Source of the DNA: Craterostigma plantagineum
Taxonomy: Eukaryota; Streptophyta; Magnoliopsida; Lamiales; Linderniaceae
Assembly: GCA_027422505.1 (NCBI GenBank)
Contig: JAPQWV010000480.1
Coordinates: 186,001-250,000, forward strand
Reading direction: 5' to 3'
Length of the DNA stretch: 64,000 nucleotides
Positions 46,401-57,198 of this stretch are shown piece after piece (within the stretch, counting starts at the first letter, position 1; each line of letters starts with the position of its first letter). The position numbers and the translations under genes are program-made. The notes under the pieces are model-generated. The model worked only from the letters and a program-made list of their open reading frames with translations, was not told where the DNA came from and did no database searches.

Positions 46401-47800
46401 TTTGGGGTAGGAATTTCGATTGTTAGAAACGTGGTACGAAAAAGATACTACAAGTAACATACGTTTGATACTATGCTATGGTGGGTATGGTACTACGAAC
46501 ATCTATGTATTGGAACTACAAACATATGTATATTGGTACTACAAATTTGGCTAGGAATTTCGATGCTAGAAACGTGGTACGGAAAAGATACTACAGAAAC
46601 ATATATATGGTACTACACTATGGTAGAGTATGGTACTGCGAACATTTAGATATTGGAACTACAAATATATGTATATTAGTACTACAAATTTGGGTAGTAA
46701 TTTTTCGACGCCGTCCGAGTTATTTTTGGTCCTTCACTATGCTACCATAGTTATAAATACTTTATTGATGATTTGGTATCAATATTGGTGGGTGAATATT
46801 TAGAATTATGGATTATTACGTTGAAACCCCAACTTCTTTCTACTTATTATGATACTAGTAAGGACATCTTACTACATAGTCAAGATTTCTGATCGATTGA
46901 AAGTTAGTGTTTATATTTTATGCTATCGTATGTTAATTTTATCAAATGCCGTATTTTGGAAGTTCTCATGCCTTGTTTGGACAATAATCTATCCGTTTTC
47001 GATAATTAAAAACGTGGAACGGAAAAAGATACTGCTAGTAACCTACTGATGGTACCGCACTAGCTTATGTTGTGGTACCACAAACATCTACATATTTCGA
47101 AGCCGCTAGCACGATACGTAAAAGATACTACAAACGACCCAACTACGGTACTACAAAAGCATGTAGTTGGGTACTGCAACTATCCAATATATGTACTACA
47201 AACGTCTTTATATCGGTACCACAAATTAGAGTGCGTATTTCGAAGCCGCTAGCACGGCACGTAAAAGATACTACAAACAACCCAATTTTGGAACTACAAA
47301 AGCATATAGCATGGTACTGCACCTGTCCACATGTAGGTACTACAAACGTCTTTATATTGGTACCACACATTAGAGTCGGCGTATTTTCAGACCGCTCTCA
47401 CGGTACGTAAAAGGTACAACAAACAACCTAATTATGGTACTACAGAAACATATAACATGGTACTGCAACTGTCCACAAGTAAGTACTACAAATGTCTTTG
47501 TATTGGTACCACAAATTAGAATTGGCGTATTTCGACTCCGTGCACAGTACGTAAAAGATACTACAAATAACCTTATTATGGTACCACAAAGCATATAATA
47601 TGATACCGCAACTGTCCACATGTAGATTCTACAAAAGTCTTGAGATTGGTACCACAATTAGAGTCGGCGTATTTCGAAGCAGCTCGCATGGTACGTAAAA
47701 GATACTACAAATGACCTACATATAATACTACAGTAAAGAACGTTGGTACTGCAAAGCTAGCAATATTGGCACTACATATCTGTTTGTTTAGGTACTACAA
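43411..47800. repeat. GGTACTACA motif array with 1.3-kb higher-order repeat
   Basis: More than a hundred copies or variants of GGTACTAC(A/G)AA and GGTACCACAAA at about 20-35 base spacing, joined by recurring words (TATTGGAACTACAAA, GAAACGTGGTACG, AAGATACTACAAGTAACATA). Embedded is a motif-poor block of about 300 bases starting CGACGCCGTCCGAG at 44,096, 44,682, 45,396, 45,983 and 46,706. The intervals are 586, 714, 587 and 723, so two subunit lengths alternate and the true unit is about 1.3 kb. From 47,090 the spacing and flanks change to GTAGGTACTACAAACGTC forms. Confidence 0.9.
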
Positions 47801-47869
47801 AAATACCAGGAACAGAAACATAAACAAGTCACAAAACTATGAGGATCAAAAGCATATCAGTCTCCAAAC

Positions 47870-48143
47870 CCAGATAAATATCAGTCAAACAAGTGGAGCA
47901 CACAACTAAGATCGTCCGTAAGTATCGTGGCAACCATGAAGCCACAATACAATTCGACGTCAACTTCGTTAAGATACCTCCCCGAGCCACCGGTCCAACG
48001 ATGTATCGATCCATGGACATTGCAGAATGTACGCCGCACTCCACGCCATCTGGACTCTGCTGCCTTGTGGACTCCGACTCTGACATGATTGACTTGGGCT
48101 TATAGTCCCACCTCCAAGTCCAATAGGTCGACAGAAAACAAGC
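47870..48143 (-). pseudogene. Ulp1-like protease, last exon fragment, next to the GGTACTACA array
   Basis: The minus strand reads ACFLSTYWTWRWDYKPKSIM, then VECGVHSAMSMDRYIVG. It aligns with the last exon of the Ulp1 gene at 19.1-19.3 kb (AEFLSAYWRFKFD, LDCGVHAAL). The catalytic Cys is kept. A frameshift after the Cys motif moves the tail (RYLNEVDVELYCGF) to another frame, and the 3' splice acceptor expected before the exon is missing. The array lies immediately downstream, the same gene-array arrangement as in the 9.5-20.7 kb elements. Confidence 0.7.
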
Positions 48144-48152
48144 ATGTAACAA

Positions 48153-49186
48153 TATAACAAGTTAAGAACATGATAAAGCGTTTTAATTTAATAACATTCA
48201 AGCCTACAAATGATCTTGTCGCTCATTTCATGTGATTGTGCTTCAGCGAATCTCGTAGGTAATCGTCTTTACGGTACCAATTAACTATGTAATACGGTAC
48301 CCAAAAAAGATATACAAGCACCAATTCAATTATCGTACCCAAAACAACCAAGATTCGTACCATGACAATAAAAATGCAGTACCTTTACCTCGAGCAGGGA
48401 ATTTAGAAGCTAACACCCTAATTTGAATGATACCAAGTTCCCAATTCGAAAAATGAAATAATTAAACCCTAATTTTGCCATAAACCCCAAATTCGAGCCG
48501 TAATCACAAAATTAAACATAGCCCGACATGAAATCTTTCAAGAAATGCAACTATGAAAGTCCTAATCTCTACATTAACCCAAAATGCCACAAAACGAAAA
48601 TTTAAAGTCGAAAATGAAGGTGTCAAGCGGCTAGTATACCATTGAGATGATGCCAAGTCGAATAAAGGTGTGAAGTCCTAATCTCACGTTCACTGCTCGT
48701 TGTGGAGGTGAAGCTGAGAATCGGCCGACTTCTCTGTACTCGTTTACGTCTGCTTTTCGTTGTTTGTGTTTTGTTCATCGTCGTTCTCTCAAATGAATTA
48801 ACTAGGTTATTTTGTAATATTTATGTTTTACAGGGGTATATTTGTCCATTAGGTAGCTATGTGATATAGAAGTTTGAAAGGGGGAGTTTGGTGATAATTG
48901 AATTGGAAGGGGGAGTAAGTTGATGTATAGTTTGGGTAAGGGGATTTATGTGTAGATTTGCCTATAATCAAGGGGAAATTAGACAAAAATACCTGACCTA
49001 AGTTTAAACATAGGGATCAATCCCTAGATGATTATTTTTGTGAAACGGTACTGCCAAATGGCAGAGTTTTAGTTTTAGCTCCCTTAGGTGTAAAGTTACG
49101 ATAGTACCCTTTATCCCCCAAATAAAATAATAAAGAAACAACGAAAAATGTAAAGCAGTCAGCAACGGAGTAGAGCTAGAGAGAAT
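48153..49186. other. Probable upstream region of the Ulp1 relic; no gene
   Basis: A few motif copies (ACGGTACCAATT, CGGTACCC, CGTACCC, GTACC) continue at about 48,270-48,390 and again at 49,050-49,110. The part at about 48,600-48,790 resembles a transcribed leader read on the minus strand. No ORF could be assigned. Confidence 0.4.
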
Positions 49187-50014
49187 TCATCCAACGTCAT
49201 TGGGGAAGTAAGATTTAGGGTTTTGACACTGGGCAACAATAGGGTCTACAAGAATTGGTATTCGTCGGTGATTCTGACTTGGGACGAGCTGAGGAAAATA
49301 TGGAAGGTTGAGCTGGCGAATTGATTGGTCCGCTCGGTCTGAGCCGTCACTGACCTGGGCTTGTGGCAAATAAGAGAGGAAAATGAGGTCGTGAAACTGC
49401 TCGTGGTAGATCGTGGGTCTGGCCAAAGGGTTGATTGCGTATGAAGACGGATGAGCCCATGACAATGGTGTTGGTTCACATTCCTCGTTTGGTATGCTGA
49501 TATTAACAGTCTCGACTGGGTACTTGTTATTATTGGGATTTGGCAATATATGTTCAAGCCGAAGATACTCGCGGGTACATAGAGTCAGTCCGAAGAATTA
49601 GACGAGCAGTTTGACACTCTCAAGCTCGAAGCCCGCTGAGGTGCTCCGGGCTCGATACGATCAGCTGATGGTTTTGGAAGCGACAATTCCGTGATTTGAA
49701 TGCGAGAGGATCCAGACTTCCTTTAGCTGATGGGAACCGAGGGCAACAAAATATCTTACGGCTTATGTATAGTGGTTATAGAGGTGTTGTACGGTGTCAG
49801 CCACGATGGGTTTTAATTCCTCCGTCACATGATGTTTCAGGATTCGACGCCTGAGCTTTTATCGAAGTCTTACAGGCTGTTGGTTAAGCTGCTATACTTT
49901 TGTTTCCTGGAGGCCGAGGATAATAGGGATTGTGCGGCACACTTGTTGTCACTCAATGAAAAGATTTCTAGGCATGATGACATTAATGTACTTCTTTTTA
50001 ATGAAGTGAGTTCT
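49187..50014 (+). pseudogene. Unrecognised gene interrupted by the young Tekay element
   Basis: The clearest coding part starts after a possible acceptor TGATGTTTCAG near 49,839 and reads DSTPELLSKSYRLLVKLLYF, then CFLEAEDNRDCAAHLLSLNE and about 20 further residues. The frame is open into the transposon at 50,015. If the element and one copy of its GTTCT duplication are disregarded, the frame continues at 59,794 for about ten codons (YVGEYCEKFL) to a stop. Upstream, EELDEQFDTLKLEAR near 49,594 may be part of an earlier exon, and stops lie between. I do not recognise the family. It may be a host gene recently inactivated or an older fragment. Confidence 0.45.
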
Positions 50015-51475
50015 TGTGGCGCCCCGCCATCTACTACCCTTAACTTACACTAACTGACGTGACTATAGAAATATAAATATATTACATACAAAATACCGAT
50101 ATAATTTTTCGATGTTTACAAAGCTCACCACACACTACTATTTTACAATACAAACATTATTCGAATGTTTTACATACAATACAAACATATTTTACAAAGC
50201 ACAGCGTAATTTACATAACACCCACCACACAGGTCGCATCCATGTACACACCACCCTCAAAAGTCACCGGAAGTTCCAGAAGGACCAGCCTCGCCTTTCA
50301 CAGGTTCACGTACTGTGTTCACTGCGTCTACAAACACATAATAACATGGGATGAGCTATAAAGCTCAGTAAGTGGAAATATGCATGTATGCACGTGTCAA
50401 CTAGCAAAGGCATCCGTGCCAGTGCTTTCTAATACTCACATACTCATATCATTCTTATTTCTTTCTCATTTCTTTTCCATTTGTATCTGGGCCCATAGCT
50501 AACTTACTACACGCACCACCATAACATGAGCTCAAATCCTATACGAATAAAAAATACGATAGTTGACCCACTCTGGCTAGGACAAAACTAGGATTTATCT
50601 CCAGTTTTTCCATTCACCAGGTCGCCCCTCTATCTGGCCATCGTCCTTTTTCATTGCGGTTGCCTTTCCTGGCACTCTGGCTTACGCCATGTGTTTCGTC
50701 CAGGTGACCCTCGTCCGCTACCTAAATAATTAGGTACATATATTCGACGGTTTACCCCCGTCATGGTGCCTTTGTAGAAGTAGCTATACTATGACTCTTC
50801 ATGAGTCTACATCAAATACTAATGTCTTCAAACATATTTTGTTTTCAAGACGATCACATACTGTGCATACTCATACTTCTAATCCTCACATCATTCATGT
50901 ATGCACATGCTCATGTCACATAATAATGCAATAAATGTTTACTATGCATAAGCATATCGAAACATTTCATTTCATCAATCCTCACCACATATTTGCATCA
51001 AAGCACATAGTCACGTATAACAAATACATATAACACAAATTATGTGTTGTAGGTGAGATTCCCACTTACTTGACGTCCGTAGAATACTAGAAACCTGCCT
51101 TGGTAATTTCCCTAAGTCCCGACCTTAGGCATAAAATATTGGTGTCAGCATACTATTTTAGTTAATTGCTTAAGTATGCTAAATCTCTAAGTTAGGAACT
51201 TATTTTGGTAATTCTAGTCGGGTTTGAAATTTCTCACATGACCCGTGAAACTCCTAAATTTATTAAGTCTGCTTCGCAAGTTCTAAGTTCTAAAAATGTT
51301 CTAATTCGCTAAGTAGAGTTTGCAAATTATTGGACCCGCGAATTGCTTGAATTCGCCAAACGTTGGACTCGTCGTCCTGGATTCGTGAAGTTCATGTGAT
51401 TCCCCAACTCAATTCGCAAAGTCTAAAGCCCTTCACCTAATTCACAAAACATATGTACTCGCCAAGTTCTACTTT

Positions 51476-51553
51476 GATTGCCCACTTTGATTGCCTACTT
51501 TGATTGCCCACTTTGATTGCCCACTTTGCTTGCCCACTTTGATTGCCCACTTT
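51476..51553. repeat. 13-bp minisatellite (six units) in the 3' LTR
   Basis: Unit ATTGCCCACTTTG, about six copies, one with CTTGCCC and one with ATTGCCT. Confidence 0.9.
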
Positions 51554-52059
51554 GCACACTCAATTTGCAAACTAATCATTTCACACTCTCATTTTGCAAA
51601 CTCATTCAATTCACGAACACGCAAACACTGTTAATACCCAGAAACTTAAAACTTTCGATTAAAATTCATTTCTTTCAAGAACACGATGAACATCTTAAAA
51701 AACTTCAAAATATATTTAAACCCTTTAAATTAAAAATCTATATAAAACCTGAGTAAAATCTAACTTCTCATACTTAGAACATATTAAATCATAACATAAA
51801 CTTAAAGATTAAGGTAAGAAATTTATACCCCTTTCCAAGCTTAAGTTCAACCTCTACAGTTTGAGTTCTCCGTCTTCTCTCTAGATTTTTTTTTTTTCTT
51901 ATGATTGAATAAATGACTAATCTTACTTTTCCATTACTGCTTTAGACAACAAAGGACAAAACCTAACGTTGATATTTACCTAATTCGATAAGCATTGTCT
52001 CCCACTTGTCTTTCCTACTTAATTATAATTAATTTATTATTATAATATTTCCCAACTTC

Positions 52060-52290
52060 TACACTTTACACTTCCACACTTTGCACTTCCACACTTTGCA
52101 CTTCCCAACTTCAAAGGTTCAAAGTTTGCACTTTGCACTTTGCACTTTGCACTTTGCACTTTACAACTTCACGCATCCTTATAACTCACAAAGTTTGCAC
52201 TTCCCAACTTCAAAGGTTCAAAGTTTGCACTTTGCACTTTGCACTTTGCACTTTACAACTTCACAACTTCACGCATCCTTATAACTCACA
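52060..52290. repeat. 7-bp repeats (ACTTTGC) in the 3' LTR
   Basis: Two runs of tandem GCACTTT units, each preceded by CCCAACTTCAAAGGTTCAAA and followed by ACAACTTCACGCATCC, so a block of about 90 bases is itself duplicated. The same arrangement is in the other LTR at about 59,315-59,545. Confidence 0.85.
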
Positions 52291-52538
52291 AAGTTTACTT
52301 CACATACTCAAACACTTCGCAAATCTTTTAACTCGCGAAGGCTACCTCACATATTCATACTTCGCCACTTAAAATTGGCCCGTGAAAAATCTTTTTTTCA
52401 CAATTCACGAATCTTCGTAATTCGCCAACTTCATAAATTTCACATAAGCACATAATATATAAAAATATGCAGTCATATATTCACGTAATATGCATGCATA
52501 TTTATTGGCCGGCTTACTTACGGGACCCGGGTATTACA

Positions 52539-52557
52539 TTCTCCCCCCCTTAAAGAG
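52539..52557 (-). other. Polypurine tract of the young element
   Basis: On the minus strand CCTCTTTAAGGGGGGGAGAA lies directly before the 3' LTR. Confidence 0.9.
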
Positions 52558-52573
52558 GATTTCGCCCCCGAAA

Positions 52574-53294
52574 TCAGGTTAGTTGAAATAATTCTGGGTA
52601 GCGACTTCTCATATCATCTTCACGTTCCCATGTAGCTTCTTCCACTAACTGATTCTGCCATAATACTTTCACTAATGGAATCTCTTTATTTCGTAATCTC
52701 TTTACTTCATACATCAAAATTTCCACTGGCTTCTCTTCATAACTCAAATCTGGCTGAAGTTGTTGATGCACAAATTCATTCTTTAATACTTGATTCGGAT
52801 CAGCAATATATTTTCTCAGCGTTGACACATGAAAGACATCATGAACTTGTGCCAACGAAGCTGGTAACTCCAGTTGATAAGCTACCTCTCCAACTCTTTT
52901 GATTATCTTAAAAAGGTCCAATGTATCTTGGGCTTAACTTGCCCTTTCGCCCAAACCGTTTTACGCCTTTCATTGGAGATACTTTCAAAAATACCCAGTC
53001 ATCAATTTCAAATTCCAATGGCCTTCGCTTTTGGTCTACGTAACTCTTCTGTCGACTTTGAGCCGTTCGCATTCTCTCTCGTATTTTTGCTATTGCCTCG
53101 GTCATCTCTTGAACCATATCAGGCCCTAACATCGCACGTTCGCCGACTTCATCCCAATGTATAGGAGATCGACACTTGCGTCCATACAAAGCTTCATACG
53201 GTGCCATCCCAATAGTTGCATGATAACTATTGTTGTAGGAAAATTCAATCAATGGCAAATATTTGCTCCAGCTTCCTTTAAAATCTAAAAACAC
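52574..53294 (-). pseudogene. Integrase C-terminus and chromodomain-like tail
   Basis: The first part (53,294-52,908) has YLPLIEFSYNNSYHATIGMA, ALYGRKCRSPIHW, DWVFLKVSPMKGVKRFG and the GPF motif RYIGPF. The second (52,921-52,574) has VAYQLELP, VHDVFHVSTLRKYI and the chromodomain-like EVKRLRNKEIPLVKVLW then EEATWE. The tail is thought to guide integration by binding chromatin marks. One extra T in a T run at the GPF codon, and another in the T run before the first part, shift the frame. Otherwise the protein is complete. Confidence 0.85.
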
Positions 53295-54200
53295 ATGCTC
53301 GCAACATGTCTTCCAATGTTTGAATGGTTCGTTCAGATTGACCGTCAGTTTGAGGATGATAAGCTGTACTGAAAGACAACTTAGTCCCCGTAGCCTTCTG
53401 TAAACTCATCCAAAATTTAGATAAGAACCGTGAATCTCGATCTGAAATTATCGATAACGGAATCCCGTGGAGTCGTACAATTTCCTTAATATACAGTTCT
53501 GCATAACGCTCCATGGAAAATATCGAACTTATGGTTAGGAAATGAGCTGACTTGGTTAATCGATCGACTACAACCCAAATGGCGTCATAGCCTTGTACAT
53601 TTCTTGGTAAACCAATGATAAAATCCATCGTAATATGATCCCACTTCCATTCAGGTATCGGCAAAGGCTGTAATGTCCCTGCCGGTCTTTGATGCTCCGC
53701 TTTTATTTGCTGACAAGTCAGACATTGACTTACGAACGTCGCAATGTCTCTTTTCATTCCGGCCACCAATAATTTATTCGTAGGTCTCGATACATTTTTG
53801 TAGCCCCTGGATGTACCGAATAGGTTGTGGCATGTGCTTCCTTCATTATAGTTCTTCGAATTTCCGCATTATCAGGTACGTATAAACGGTCCTTATAATA
53901 TAAACTTCCATCATCTTGTATCTTGAAATCCGATGCATGTTGTTCCATTTGAGTGTCTTTGATCTTCAAATAAAATTCATCTTCTTCTTGTGCCTTTTTA
54001 ATTTGTTCCAGTATTGTCGGTTGTAAAGTTAGTGCAGCCAATTTTGTTTCAACTTCTCCCAATTGTACTATCTCCACTTCCAGTAAATGTAACTCTGCAC
54101 TTACAGCTTTTCGGCTTAACTTAACGCATCGGCCACCACATTTGCTTTGCCTGGGTGATAACTGATCACACAATCGTAGTCTTTGACCAGTTCTAGCCAC
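53278..54200 (-). pseudogene. Integrase: zinc-binding region and catalytic core
   Basis: 54,200-53,754 contains the H2C2 zinc-binding start ([19 protein letters not shown]) and 53,769-53,278 its end ([16 protein letters not shown]) and the core: [35 protein letters not shown] and HPQTDGQSE, the D-D-E residues. Cutting and joining of the element DNA into the host depend on this core. The break between the two pieces is a single missing base after WWP. A 5-base TTAAG duplication separates the first piece from RNase H. Confidence 0.88.
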
Positions 54201-54982
54201 CTTCTTTGCCTCATATTTAATTCCTTCTGAGTAAAGAAATATTTCAGACTCTTGTGATCCGTGTAAATTTCACAACGCTCCCCGTATAAATAATGTCTCC
54301 AAATTTTTAACGCGAACACCACTGCGGCTAACTCCAAGTCATGAGTAGGGTAATTCTTTTCATACTCCTTTAATTGTCGAGAGGCGTAAGCAACCACATT
54401 TCCATGTTGCATTAATACACAACCTAGGCCATTCCTTGATGCATCGCTATAAACCGAAAATCCTCCAGTCCCAGATGGTATAGTAAGAACTGGAGCTGAT
54501 GTGAGTCGTTTCTTCAATTCTTGAAAACTTTGCTCACACTCCTCACTCCAATAGAATGGAACATTCTTCCTTGTTAACTTCGTCAATGTTGATGCAATCT
54601 TTGAGAAATCTTTAATAAACTTTCTGTAGTATCCAGCTAAACCAAGAAAACTCCGTACTTCCGTGACATTGGTTGGTTGTGGCCAATTGTTGATAGCTTC
54701 AATTTTGCTAGGATCCACAGAAATTCCATCTCCAGAAACAATGTGACCTAGAAATGCAACTTGACTCAACCAGAATTCACATTTCTTGAACTTGGCATAT
54801 AATTGATTTTCCCGTAATATCTCAAGAACTTTCTTCAAATGCAATTCGTGTTCCTCCTTTGTCTTCGAATATATAAGGATGTCATCGATAAATACAATGA
54901 CAAACTTGTCCAAAAATTGTTTGAACACCCGATTCATTAAATCCATAAATGCCGCTGGCGCATTAGTCACCCCGAAAGGCAT
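54116..54982 (-). CDS. Reverse transcriptase (C-terminal half) and RNase H
   Basis: This is an uninterrupted 288-codon stretch of the pol gene. It begins [20 protein letters not shown], has the catalytic [11 protein letters not shown] (the YXDD-equivalent) and [17 protein letters not shown], then the connection [18 protein letters not shown]. RNase H follows with [33 protein letters not shown] and [11 protein letters not shown], and ends near [11 protein letters not shown]. All key residues are kept. Its upstream half is in another frame because of two one-base losses at about 54,984 and 55,080. Confidence 0.92.
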   Translation of the reverse strand: MPFGVTNAPAAFMDLMNRVFKQFLDKFVIVFIDDILIYSKTKEEHELHLKKVLEILRENQLYAKFKKCEFWLSQVAFLGHIVSGDGISVDPSKIEAINNWPQPTNVTEVRSFLGLAGYYRKFIKDFSKIASTLTKLTRKNVPFYWSEECEQSFQELKKRLTSAPVLTIPSGTGGFSVYSDASRNGLGCVLMQHGNVVAYASRQLKEYEKNYPTHDLELAAVVFALKIWRHYLYGERCEIYTDHKSLKYFFTQKELNMRQRRWLELVKDYDCVISYHPGKANVVADALS

Positions 54983-55075
54983 GACTAAAATTCATAGTGT
55001 CCATATCTGGTCCTGAACGCCGTCTTTGAAATATCTTCTTTTCGAACCTTCAATTGATGATACCCGATCGTAGAT

Positions 55076-56146
55076 CTATTTTGAAAATACTGTGGCACCT
55101 TGAAGTTGATCAAACAAATCATCTATTCTTGGTAGGGGATATTTATTTTTGATTGTTATCTTATTCAACTCTCTGTAGTCGATACATAGTCGCATCGACC
55201 CATCCTTCTTTCGCACAAACAGAACTGGCGCTCCCCAAGGAGAAAAACTGGGTTGAATAAATCCCTTCTGTAATAAATCATCCAGCTGTTCTTTTAACTC
55301 TTTTAATTCAGCTGGCGCTAACCGATAGGGAGTCTTTGAGATTGGAGCAGATCCTGGTATTAAATCGATCGTAAATTCGATCTCTCGGTCTGGTGGTAAT
55401 CCTGGTAGATCTTCTGGAAAAACATCAGGAAAATCTCGTACCACAATCACCTCATTTAATTTTGGCATTGAACGATCCTCTGATTTTATCGCGAAAACTA
55501 GATAAGCTTCGCATCCCACCTTGATCAAGCGTTGCGCCTTTGTCGCTGAAATTCTAGAAATATTCCTTTCCTTGATTGTTCCCACGAAACTAAAAGGCTC
55601 ATTCTCTTCAATATTGAACGTAACTGTCTTGCGATTACAGTCAATGACAGCTCCATATTTTGATAGCCAGTCCATTCCAAGAATCACCTCATAGTCATTC
55701 ATTGGGATAACTATTAAATCAACGGACAGTTCTCGTCCATTCACTAACACAGGACAATTTCTTAAAACCAGATTAGTTCGCATTGCAACTCCATGTGGAA
55801 CAGTCACATCATATTCATAGTCAGATAGGTTAGGTGTAATCCCGAGTCTCGCCACATACTTAGTGGATGCAAATGAATGCGTGGCTCCTGAATCTACTAA
55901 TATGCATGTTGGGACTTGGTGTATAAGTAGAATACCTGCAACCACGGACGGATTAGCCTCCGCTTCCTCTGAAGTCAGCGTATATACTCTAGCCGGTACA
56001 GCTGGTGGTCTCACTTGATTCATAACTTGACCTCCTGGTGCATTTTCTGGACATGCTCTCGCAAATGTCCCGTCTTCCCACACTTGTAACAAGTAGCATT
56101 CTGTGAAAAACATATTCCCAAATGACGTCACCCACATCTCGCGCAA
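55076..56146 (-). CDS. Aspartic protease and reverse transcriptase N-terminal half
   Basis: The frame contains the protease active site [14 protein letters not shown], then [17 protein letters not shown], a spacer, [19 protein letters not shown] and the reverse transcriptase start [20 protein letters not shown] with [20 protein letters not shown]. It ends at [11 protein letters not shown], where one A is missing from an A run and the following IDLRSGYHQ continues in another frame. The ORF's first residues belong to a shifted reading of the Gag zinc knuckle and are not the true start; protease and reverse transcriptase are normally part of one Gag-Pol protein. Confidence 0.9.
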   Translation of the reverse strand: MREMWVTSFGNMFFTECYLLQVWEDGTFARACPENAPGGQVMNQVRPPAVPARVYTLTSEEAEANPSVVAGILLIHQVPTCILVDSGATHSFASTKYVARLGITPNLSDYEYDVTVPHGVAMRTNLVLRNCPVLVNGRELSVDLIVIPMNDYEVILGMDWLSKYGAVIDCNRKTVTFNIEENEPFSFVGTIKERNISRISATKAQRLIKVGCEAYLVFAIKSEDRSMPKLNEVIVVRDFPDVFPEDLPGLPPDREIEFTIDLIPGSAPISKTPYRLAPAELKELKEQLDDLLQKGFIQPSFSPWGAPVLFVRKKDGSMRLCIDYRELNKITIKNKYPLPRIDDLFDQLQGATVFSK

Positions 56147-57039
56147 ATTGGTATTGGTGCTGGGGTCTCCCCTGATTTAGATTTTGTTGTTGTGGTGGTC
56201 CAGGTCTGTTCTGAAAATTTTGCTTCCCGCCTTTAGGAATGAATTGTCGTTTCTGATTTCCACCCTCCAGTTTGCTCCTTGTACAAACTTTCGCTTTGCC
56301 TCCTGAGCACGAATAATTCGTGTCTCAGCCTGCTCGGCCACCATAGCTCGCTCCGCCACTTGAGCATATGAAGCTCCTTGTATTCCAGCCATATTAACGT
56401 CGCGGTACAACTCTGGCTTCAGACCCTCAAGAAATCGTTCGACCTTCAAAGCATCAGTACTCACCATATGAGTCGCGAACCTTGACAGTTGTTCAAACTT
56501 TCTGATATACTCAGCCACAGTCATCATCCTTGCTTGAGATTAATGAACTCATTCATGCGCTGAGCTCGCACAGGTGCAGTAAAATATTTGTTCCTGAACA
56601 GCTCCTTGAAACGTTCCCAGTTCATTGTAGTAGGATTTTCAATGACTTGTATGGTGTCCCACCAGTGACCTGCACTCCCTCGTAATAAGAATGCAGCACT
56701 TAAAACCTTCTCATTCTCAGGGATTCTGCTATATTGGAACATGCTCTCTAAAGTTCTAATCCAATCCTCAGCAGATGTTGGGTCAATGGCATCTTCAAAA
56801 ATAGGAGGGTTCAGTCTGCGAAATCTTTCGCCCACAACTTCAACTTGATTTGCCAGAGAAACTCCATCATTTCTTGCCCCTTCAGAGTTTCGCTGCTGAA
56901 TCAACTCTTGAATCTGTTGAGACTGCTGACGGACTAACTCAGTGAGCTGAAGAATAGTCGAGTCTCGATTATCAGTCTGGTTTGCATTTTCTCCATCATG
57001 ATTGTTTACCCCGCTGCCTTCTCCTCTGGTTCTAACCAT
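56040..57039 (-). pseudogene. Gag of the young Tekay-like element, with frameshifts
   Basis: Begins MVRTRGEGSGVNNHDGENAN at 57,039, with the QLTELVRQQSQQIQELIQQ coiled coil and FRRLNPPIFEDAIDPTSAED, the retrotransposon Gag core. The first frame ends at 56,524 and continues at 56,527 as MTVAEYIRKFEQLSRF after loss of one base. A further frame change near 56,220 precedes the CCHC knuckle [10 protein letters not shown] near 56,085. Gag forms the cytoplasmic particle that packages the RNA. Apart from the indels all parts are present. Confidence 0.88.
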
Positions 57040-57183
57040 GTTGTTTCTCTTACCCTAACAGTCCCTAAGGCCAATAAATCATGCCATGCAAGAAATTCAT
57101 AATATCATATAACTTACGAGCAAGGCTGTCTTCCGCGCTTTTGAGTGTGTGTACATGGACAGTCTACAGAAACTGCAACCGAA

Positions 57184-57195
57184 GCTCTGATACCA
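57184..57195 (-). other. Primer binding site of the young element
   Basis: The minus strand reads TGGTATCAGAGC just inside the 5' LTR, complementary to initiator methionine tRNA. Confidence 0.95.
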
Positions 57196-57198
57196 ACC

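Larger units (their letters stand above)
50015..52538 (-). mobile_element. 3' LTR of the young Tekay-like element
   Basis: Plus-strand ends are TGTGGCGCCCCG and GGGTATTACA. It is 2,524 bp long. Relative to the 5' LTR it has six instead of twelve 13-bp units at about 51,476-51,553 and a longer T run near 51,890. ORFs inside it (for example the LHFALCTLHFAL type) are repeat artefacts. Confidence 0.95.

Noticed and set aside
43411..47800. CRISPR-like appearance of regularly spaced short repeats
   Set aside because: This is a plant nuclear region; repeats vary, spacers are related to each other rather than unique, and no cas genes exist.
49187..49557. Minus-strand ORFs of 103 and 119 codons
   Set aside because: Two overlapping frames, no domain, and the coding signal near 49.8 kb is on the other strand.
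52081..52372. ORFs with LHFALCTLHF repeats in the LTRs
   Set aside because: They translate the 7-bp GCACTTT repeats inside noncoding LTR sequence.
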